NCBI RefSeq assembly: GCF_017565405.1
Contig: NZ_JAGEKR010000006.1
Span: 155,537-219,536 of the forward strand
Direction: 5' to 3'
From: Allobranchiibius sp. CTAmp26
GTDB taxonomy: Bacteria; Actinomycetota; Actinomycetes; Actinomycetales; Dermatophilaceae
DNA length: 64,000 nt
A program made the translations under genes and the position numbers. This document shows positions 55,124 to 64,000 of the stretch, in pieces; the first letter of the stretch is position 1, and each line of letters opens with the position of its first letter. The notes under the pieces are model-generated. The model did no database searches. It was given only the letters and a program-made list of their open reading frames with translations, and was not told the origin of the DNA.

Positions 55124-55651
55124 TCAGACGGTCTCCTCGGGCGGGTCAGCGGCGACGAGCAGCGCCCGCTGCATCCGGGCGACGTCATGCCACCGACCGT
55201 GCTTCCAGCCGACCGACCGGAAGACCCCGACGTGTTCGAAGCCCATCGACTCGTGCAGCCGCACGCTGGCCGGATTGGGGAGGGTGATCCCGGCCACCGC
55301 TTGGCGGAACCCTCGCGCGGTCAACCGGTCCAGCAGCACGCCGTACAACAGGCGACCCACCCCGCGTCCCCGCGCTTCAGTGGTCAGATAGACGCTCGGT
55401 TCGCAGGTCCATCGGTACGCCGGCCGCGCGGCGTACGGGTGGGCGTAGGCGTATCCGAGGAGCACGCCCCGCTCGTCCTGCGCCACCAGCCATGCATGCC
55501 GGTGCTGGGCCTCTTCGATGCGCCGCGCCATCTCCGCCGCCGCCGGTGCGGTGAGCTCGAAGGAAACCGCGGTGTCGAGCACGTACGGCGCATAGATTTC
55601 GGCGCACGCCCGGCCGTCGGCGGCGTTGGCGTCACGCACATCGACGGTCAT
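55124..55651 (-). CDS. GNAT N-acetyltransferase, phosphinothricin acetyltransferase-like
   Basis: 175 residues. VRDANAADGRACAEIYAPYV, WLVAQDERGVLLGYAYAHPY, the acetyl-CoA loop EARGRGVGRLLYGVLLDRL (RGxGxG/L-type), and NPASVRLHESMGFEHVGVFR followed by GWKHGRWHDVARMQR are the hallmarks of PAT/MddA-like enzymes. It acetylates a small amine, such as methionine sulfoximine-type compounds, in cytosol. The natural substrate is unknown. It precedes the six-TM gene on the same strand. Confidence 0.93.
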   Translation of the reverse strand: MTVDVRDANAADGRACAEIYAPYVLDTAVSFELTAPAAAEMARRIEEAQHRHAWLVAQDERGVLLGYAYAHPYAARPAYRWTCEPSVYLTTEARGRGVGRLLYGVLLDRLTARGFRQAVAGITLPNPASVRLHESMGFEHVGVFRSVGWKHGRWHDVARMQRALLVAADPPEETV

Positions 55652-55812
55652 GATCCGACGCTATGGCACCGTTCCACCTCCGCGGCAGCGGCCCGCCCAC
55701 CGGTGCACGGCGGTGACCCCGTCGTCGCCGTACAGTTGTGCCAGATCCCTGCGACGGGTGCGGGCGGGTGGCACTATTCGGGGAAAGTCGCTGGGGAGAC
55801 AGGAGTCCAGGC

Positions 55813-57543
55813 ATGGGACGACGACGGGCCACGCCCGATGTCGGCGCCGGTGCGGGTTTCGACACCGTCATCGTGGGGGCCGGGTCGGCCGGTTGCGTGC
55901 TCGCCGATCGGCTCAGCGCCGACCCGAGTCACCGCGTGTTGGTGCTCGAGAGCGGTCGGATGGACTGGAAGTTCGACATCCTCACGCACATGCCGAACGC
56001 GCCGGTCCCGACCGGGAGCGACAGCTACGCGTGGCGCTACCTGTCCGAGCCCGAACCGGGCCTGGACGGGCGTCGGCTGGTCCACAGCCGCGGCAAGATG
56101 GTCGGCGGTTCCAGCTCGATCAACGCGATGATCTTCCTGCGGGGCAACCCGATGGACTACGACCGTTGGGCCACCCTTCCGGGCATGCAGGGATGGGACT
56201 GGGCCCACTGCCTGCCCTACTTCATGCGGATGGAGGACGCCACCGCCACGGGATCGGATGATCCGCGACGTGGTCGCAACGGGCCGATCGTGCTGCAGCG
56301 GGGCGATCCCGACCACCCGCTCAACGCCGCGTTCCTCCGTGCGGCGGCGGAGTGCGGCCACGAGGTGATCGACGACATCAACGGCTATCGGCAGGAGGGG
56401 TACGGCGTCCTCGACCGCAACACCTCGGCCGGCAGCCGCTGCTCGGCCGCGGACGGCTACCTCCGGCCCGCACTGTCCCGGCCCAACCTGGACCTCGTGA
56501 CCCGCGCGTTCGTCACGCGGGTGCTCTTCGAGGGGACCCGCGCGGTGGGGGTGGAGTACCGCGCGGGCGACCGGCTGCACACGGTGTACGCCGACGAGGT
56601 CATCCTGTCCGGTGGGGTGTTCAACTCCCCGCAGGTGCTCCAGCTGTCCGGCGTCGGCAACGCCGAGGAGTTGAGCGCCCTGGACATCCCGGTCGTGCAG
56701 CACCTGCCCGGTGTGGGGCAGAACCTGCAGGACCACCTCGAGGCGTGGGTGCAGTTCCATTGCGACTCACCGGTGTCCGAGCAGCCCCACCACCATCACC
56801 GGCTTCGGCACGCTCCCCGGATGGTCACCCACTGGCTCTACAACCGCGGCGGGCCCGGCGCGTCGAACCATCACGAGGTGGGCGGGTTCAGCCGCTCGCG
56901 CACCGACACGGCGTACCCCGACATCATGTGTCACCTGCTGCCCTCGTTGCGCGAGGTGAGCGGAGTGCCCCAGAGCGGGCACGGTTTCGAGATGCACGTG
57001 GGCCCGATGCTGTCCAAGGCGACCGGCCACGTGAAGACGGTGTCGCGCAATCCCGCGACCCGTCCGGCGATCCGCTTCAACTACCTGACCGCGCCGGAGG
57101 ACCAGCGCGAGTGGCTCGCCGCCATGCGGGTGGCGCGCGATATCGGTCGGTCCCCGGCCATGAAGGAACTGGGCGTCTACGAGCTCGCGCCGGGGGAGTT
57201 CCTCACCTCCGACCGTGACGTGCTCGCCTGGGTACGTCGCAACGTGAGCTCGGCACTGCACCCGTCGTGCAGCTGCAAGATGGGCACGGACGAGATGTCG
57301 GTCGTGGACCCGGACACCTTGCGCGTGCACGGGCTGGACGGGATCCGCGTCGTCGACGCCTCGGTCCTGCCGGTCATCCCCAACTCGAACATCTACGCGC
57401 CCGTGATGATGGTCGCCGAACGCGCGGCGGACATGATCACCGGCGCCGACCCGCTCCCGGCGTCCGACCTGACCTACCACCGCGCCGAGGTGTCGCCCGA
57501 TGTGTCCGCCGAGACCGAGACGGTGCGCGACCAGGCCGGTTGA
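55813..57543 (+). CDS. GMC oxidoreductase (choline dehydrogenase-like)
   Basis: 576 residues from ATG 55813 with GACAGGAG upstream. FAD motif TVIVGAGSAGCVLADRLSAD, PROSITE-type GMC signature 1 GKMVGGSSSINAMIFLRGN, signature 2 around SGGVFNSPQVLQLSGVG, and the catalytic HPSCSCKMGTDEM and NSNIYAPVMMVAERAAD (His/Asn). It closely follows the BetA layout; choline, or another alcohol, would be oxidised to the aldehyde. No betaine aldehyde dehydrogenase or transporter is beside it, so choline is not assured. The final 30 residues are a short extension. Confidence 0.93.
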   Translation: MGRRRATPDVGAGAGFDTVIVGAGSAGCVLADRLSADPSHRVLVLESGRMDWKFDILTHMPNAPVPTGSDSYAWRYLSEPEPGLDGRRLVHSRGKMVGGSSSINAMIFLRGNPMDYDRWATLPGMQGWDWAHCLPYFMRMEDATATGSDDPRRGRNGPIVLQRGDPDHPLNAAFLRAAAECGHEVIDDINGYRQEGYGVLDRNTSAGSRCSAADGYLRPALSRPNLDLVTRAFVTRVLFEGTRAVGVEYRAGDRLHTVYADEVILSGGVFNSPQVLQLSGVGNAEELSALDIPVVQHLPGVGQNLQDHLEAWVQFHCDSPVSEQPHHHHRLRHAPRMVTHWLYNRGGPGASNHHEVGGFSRSRTDTAYPDIMCHLLPSLREVSGVPQSGHGFEMHVGPMLSKATGHVKTVSRNPATRPAIRFNYLTAPEDQREWLAAMRVARDIGRSPAMKELGVYELAPGEFLTSDRDVLAWVRRNVSSALHPSCSCKMGTDEMSVVDPDTLRVHGLDGIRVVDASVLPVIPNSNIYAPVMMVAERAADMITGADPLPASDLTYHRAEVSPDVSAETETVRDQAG

Positions 57544-57567
57544 GCCGGCCGAGCCCGACCGCGGGGG

Positions 57568-58416
57568 TCAGTCCTCTTCGTCGTCCCGGCGCCGCAGGTA
57601 ACGCTCGAACTCCCGGGCGATGGCGTCGCCGCTGGCCTCGGGAAGCTCCGTGGTGTCCTGCGCCTCCTCCAGGGAGTGCACGTACTCGGCCACCTCGTCG
57701 TCGGACGCCGCGAGTTCGTCGACACCGTGCTCCCACGCGCGCGCCTGGTCGGGCAGATCGGCGTGCCCGATGAGCGTGTCGAGCAGCTCCTCGAGGCGGG
57801 TGAGGAGCGCGAGGGTCGCCTTGGGGGACGGGCTACCGCCTGCGTAGTGCGGCACGGCGGCCCAGCACGACAGGTTCGGCACCCGCGCCGTACGGGCCGC
57901 GTCGCTGAGCACGCCTACGATCCCGGACGGTCCTTCGTACTTGCTGGCCTCCACGTCGTAGCGCAGCTGCGACTGCTCGTCGTCGGAGGTGACCGTCACC
58001 GGGATGGGCCGGGTGTGCGGCACATCCGCCAGCAGGCCGCCGAGGGTGATGATCATCGACACGTCGACCTCCGCCGCCAGGCTCATCAGCTCGCGGGTGT
58101 AGCCGAGCCATCGCATGGAGGGCTCGATGCCCTGCACGAGCAGGACGTCGCGCTCCAGCGGCGTGTTGCGCGCCAGGAAGACCTTGGTGGTCGGCCAGGT
58201 GATCTTGCGGTCGCGTCCCTCGCCGGAGACCTGGGGGCGGTTGACCTGGAAGTCGTAGTAGAGCTCAGGATCCATCGCGCAGAGCGGTTCGGCGTCCCAC
58301 ATCGCGATCAGGTGGGCGAGTGTCGAGCTGGCCGTCTCACCGGCGTCGTTCCAGCCCTCGAACGCGGCGATCATGATCGGGTCGCGCAGCAGTGGCACGT
58401 CCTCGAACTCGATCAA
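57568..58416 (-). CDS. PAC2 family protein
   Basis: 282 residues. MIAAFEGWNDAGETASSTLA near the N-terminus, ELYYDFQVNRPQV, LVQGIEPSMRWLGYTRELM and ADVPHTRPIPVT are the PAC2 motifs (proteasome assembly chaperone 2 fold). Many actinomycetes carry it upstream of metH or near the proteasome genes; no proteasome gene is in the window. The role is unproven. It is divergent from metH with 153 bases between starts, and convergent with the GMC gene. Confidence 0.92.
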   Translation of the reverse strand: MIEFEDVPLLRDPIMIAAFEGWNDAGETASSTLAHLIAMWDAEPLCAMDPELYYDFQVNRPQVSGEGRDRKITWPTTKVFLARNTPLERDVLLVQGIEPSMRWLGYTRELMSLAAEVDVSMIITLGGLLADVPHTRPIPVTVTSDDEQSQLRYDVEASKYEGPSGIVGVLSDAARTARVPNLSCWAAVPHYAGGSPSPKATLALLTRLEELLDTLIGHADLPDQARAWEHGVDELAASDDEVAEYVHSLEEAQDTTELPEASGDAIAREFERYLRRRDDEED

Positions 58417-58439
58417 GGTGTCCTCCTCCGAGCGAGCGG

Positions 58440-58569
58440 AGCGCCCGGGGGAATACCCGGCGCTGCGTGCAGCCTATTGAGTACGCGTCTCATGGCGAAC
58501 GACCGACATCCACCGTGACGCCGCCGCCTCATAGAATCGGGCGCATCACCCGATGAAGGGACACCACCT
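58440..58569. promoter_or_regulatory. PAC2/metH divergent region
   Basis: The 153 bases between the two starts contain a hairpin GCGCCCGGG / CCCGGCGC with a GGAATA loop (about 58440-58464), a -10 box TAGAAT (58532-58537) for metH without a clear -35, and a hairpin TCGGG / CCCGA (about 58537-58552) just before the ribosome site GAAGGG. I looked for cobalamin, SAM and SAH aptamer cores and did not find them. Confidence 0.45.
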
Positions 58570-62373
<3,804 letters not shown>

Positions 62374-62375
62374 GG

Positions 62376-63044
62376 GTGGCAGCGCCCGTCCTTCCCAGCG
62401 CCGTCCTGTGGGACATGGACGGCACGATCGTCGACACCGAGCCCTACTGGATCAGCGCCGAACACGACCTGGTGGAGTCCTACGGCGGCACATGGACCCA
62501 GGAGCTCGCGCACGAGTGTGTGGGCAACTCGTTGCTGGTCTCGGCCGAGATCATCCGCGCCAACTCCCCGGTCACCTTGTCGGCACCCGCGGTCGTCGAC
62601 GTGCTCCTCGCGGCCGTCGTCGCGCAGATGCGCGAGCACGTGCCGTGGCGCCCGGGCGCCCGCGAGCTGTTGATCGCCCTCGGTGAGGAGGGTGTACCCA
62701 ACGCGCTGGTGACGATGTCCTACCTGTCGTTCGCCCAGGTGCTGGTGGACGCGTTGCCCGACGGCACCTTCGCGGCGGTGATCACCGGAGACGCGGTCCG
62801 CGAGGGCAAGCCGGCACCCGAGCCCTACCTGGCCGCGTGCCGGGCGCTGGACCTGCCGCCGTCGCGGTGCGTGGCGATCGAGGATTCGATCCCGGGGGTG
62901 ACCTCGGCGGTCGCCGCCGGCGTCCCGACGATCGCGGTGCCGCACGTCGTCGCGCTGCCCGCGGACATCGGCGCGGTCCAGCTGGGCACCCTCGCGGGGC
63001 TACGTCCGGCCGATCTGCTCGGGATGTTCCACCCGGTCCACTGA
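62376..63044 (+). CDS. HAD-superfamily phosphatase, beta-PGM-like
   Basis: 222 residues from GTG 62376, starting two bases after the metH stop. HAD motif I LWDMDGTIVDTEPYW (Asp-x-Asp), motif II VTMSYLS (Thr/Ser), motif III GKPAPEPYL (Lys) and motif IV AIEDSIPGVTSAVAAG are complete, so this is an active phosphatase or phosphomutase of subfamily IA with a helical cap (about 20-80). The metH-HAD order is common in actinomycetes. The substrate is unknown; the family cleaves small phosphate esters. Confidence 0.94.
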   Translation: MAAPVLPSAVLWDMDGTIVDTEPYWISAEHDLVESYGGTWTQELAHECVGNSLLVSAEIIRANSPVTLSAPAVVDVLLAAVVAQMREHVPWRPGARELLIALGEEGVPNALVTMSYLSFAQVLVDALPDGTFAAVITGDAVREGKPAPEPYLAACRALDLPPSRCVAIEDSIPGVTSAVAAGVPTIAVPHVVALPADIGAVQLGTLAGLRPADLLGMFHPVH

Positions 63045-63057
63045 GCCCACCGGCGGG

Positions 63058-63921
63058 TCACTCCGTGTCGTCGGTGCTGCCGGATCGCGACGGGTCGAGC
63101 GCCAGCTCCTGGGCGCGTTCGGGCAGCGGAGGAGCGATTCCGCCGTGGGCCGGGCACAGGTCGCGGAAGCTGCACCAGTCGCACAACCGGGACGGGCTCG
63201 GTCGCCAATCGCCGTCGGTGGCGGCGCGCTCGATCGCCGCCCAGAGCGCGCGCACCTTGCGCTCGGTGGCGAGCAGATCGTGCTCCTCAGGCTCGTAGCG
63301 CACCAACTCGGAGTTGCCCAGATAGACCAGCTGCAGCATCCGCGGAACGACGCCGCGGGTGCGCCAGAGCACGAGCGCGTAGAACTTCATCTGGAAGAGC
63401 GCCTTGGCCTCGAACAACTGGGACGGCGAGCGGCCGGTCTTGTAGTCCACGACCCGCAACTCGCCCCCGGGTGCGACGTCCAACCGGTCGACGTACCCGC
63501 GCAACGTCAAGCCGTCGACCTCGGCCTCGACGTAGAGCTCGCGCTCGGCCGGCTCCAATCGGGTCGGGTCCTCCAACTCGAACCAGCGCTCGACCAGGAC
63601 ACCGGCGTCGGACACCCACTGCCGCATCGCGTCCGGACCCTCCGCGACCAACGTCGCGAGCTCCGGCTCGGCCTCGACGAGAGCGTCCCACTGCGGGGCG
63701 ATCAGGGTGCGTGCGTGCTCCACGGTGCGTTCGGGCGCAGGGACGTCGAAGAGCCGCTCCAGGACCGAGTGCACCAGCGTGCCCCGCGCGGCGGCGGGGC
63801 TGGGCGGCTCAGGGAGCTTGTCGATGGTGCGGAAGCGGTAGAGCAGCGGGCACTGCATGAAGTCCGAAGCGCGGCTCGGTGAGAGCGCCGCGGTGCGGGG
63901 GAGTGCCGTGTGCTGAGCCAT
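63058..63921 (-). CDS. RecB-family PD-(D/E)XK exonuclease with Fe-S cluster motif
   Basis: 287 residues from MAQHTALPRTAALSPSRASD. The opening Cys in DFMQCPLLYRFRTIDKLPEP, later GYVDRLDVAPG and VVDYKTGRSPSQLFEAKALF (the D...(D)xK catalytic core), and the C-terminal CDWCSFRDLCPAHGG give one plus three Cys, as in AddB/Cas4-type 4Fe-4S nucleases. It probably processes DNA ends, perhaps replacing or helping AdnAB/RecBCD. No cas genes are near. The metH-HAD-RecB arrangement is common in actinomycetes. An ATG at 63919-63921 with GTCACCTCC upstream fits the family start. Confidence 0.93.
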   Translation of the reverse strand: MAQHTALPRTAALSPSRASDFMQCPLLYRFRTIDKLPEPPSPAAARGTLVHSVLERLFDVPAPERTVEHARTLIAPQWDALVEAEPELATLVAEGPDAMRQWVSDAGVLVERWFELEDPTRLEPAERELYVEAEVDGLTLRGYVDRLDVAPGGELRVVDYKTGRSPSQLFEAKALFQMKFYALVLWRTRGVVPRMLQLVYLGNSELVRYEPEEHDLLATERKVRALWAAIERAATDGDWRPSPSRLCDWCSFRDLCPAHGGIAPPLPERAQELALDPSRSGSTDDTE

Positions 63922-63950
63922 GGAGGTGACTGTAGGACCGGCCCCCGACA

Positions 63951-63976
63951 ACTGCCCGGCGAGCCCACCGGGCAGT
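63951..63976. repeat. Inverted repeat upstream of the RecB-like gene
   Basis: ACTGCCCGG (63951-63959) and CCGGGCAGT (63968-63976) are perfect 9-bp arms with an 8-base loop, in the last 80 bases of the window. It may be a terminator of a gene ending beyond the window or part of the RecB promoter region. Confidence 0.5.
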
Positions 63977-64000
63977 GCGTGGGTCGGGTCGGTGGAAGGG

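Noticed and set aside
58417..58569. Cobalamin, SAM or SAH riboswitch before metH
   Set aside because: No B12-box, SAM or SAH aptamer core was found; only simple hairpins.
63058..63921. Cas4 of a CRISPR system
   Set aside because: The Fe-S nuclease motif fits, but length, the metH-HAD context and absence of cas genes indicate the common actinomycete RecB-like exonuclease.

Overview
The window is very GC-rich, densely packed DNA with GTG starts, 4-base ATGA/GTGA gene overlaps and TANNNT-type -10 boxes close to start codons. It looks like chromosome of a high-GC Gram-positive actinomycete. The gene order pgsA-like / DUF881 / small basic protein / DUF881 / gcvH / garA / ftsR / DUF151 nuclease / MerR / gcvP follows the Mycobacterium tuberculosis Rv1822-Rv1832 block. 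With der followed by tRNA-Pro, the F420-free metabolism and the DUF222-HNH gene, a Micrococcales-type organism (for example Dermacoccaceae or Intrasporangiaceae) is my guess; the family is inference.

Layout. 1-13.7 kb: end of der, tRNA-Pro with an intrinsic terminator, a secreted beta-helix-like protein, a NarL-type two-component system divergent from a secreted barrel protein, then small regulators (DUF2316, CGNR zinc finger, XRE) each beside an enzyme (RibD-like reductase, alpha/beta hydrolase, SDR), a minus-strand catabolic set (APC permease, IolC-C-terminal-like aldolase, metallo-beta-lactamase-fold lactonase), and an ApbE flavinyltransferase coupled to a Ser/Thr-rich secreted peptide. 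13.7-21 kb: wax ester synthase/DGAT, photolyase, UDP-glucose-type dehydrogenase, FdhF/YdeP molybdoenzyme with FdhD. 21-29.8 kb: the conserved envelope/glycine-cleavage block, with a glycine riboswitch before gcvP. 29.8-41.6 kb: AlaA-like aminotransferase, SbcCD, an HNH nuclease of atypical codon use, a GCS2-family ligase, housekeeping enzymes. 41.6-43.3 kb: a DUF222/HNH gene with two DnaA-box-like 9-mers upstream. 43.4-53.5 kb: a 10-gene acyl-CoA operon. 53.5-64 kb: membrane proteins, GNAT, GMC oxidoreductase, PAC2 protein, metH, HAD phosphatase and a RecB-like Fe-S nuclease.

The most interesting system is the 43.4-53.5 kb operon. Besides thiolase, two SDRs, MaoC hydratase, a normal acyl-CoA dehydrogenase and an acyl-CoA ligase, it encodes a HAD protein, an APH-type kinase and an ACAD10/11-type dehydrogenase in that order, the three domains fused in human ACAD10. 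APH kinase plus such an ACAD is the chemistry used for 4-hydroxyacyl-CoAs (bacterial LvaA/LvaC; mammalian ACAD10/11). I therefore propose a complete 4-hydroxy- or 4-keto-acid breakdown pathway, under one promoter with a palindromic operator.

The second non-obvious signal is a family of intergenic tandem repeats of 50-51 bp period at three separate places (13.6, 36.4 and 39.4 kb), two of which share a core in opposite orientation. No CRISPR array, insertion sequence, prophage or rRNA was seen.
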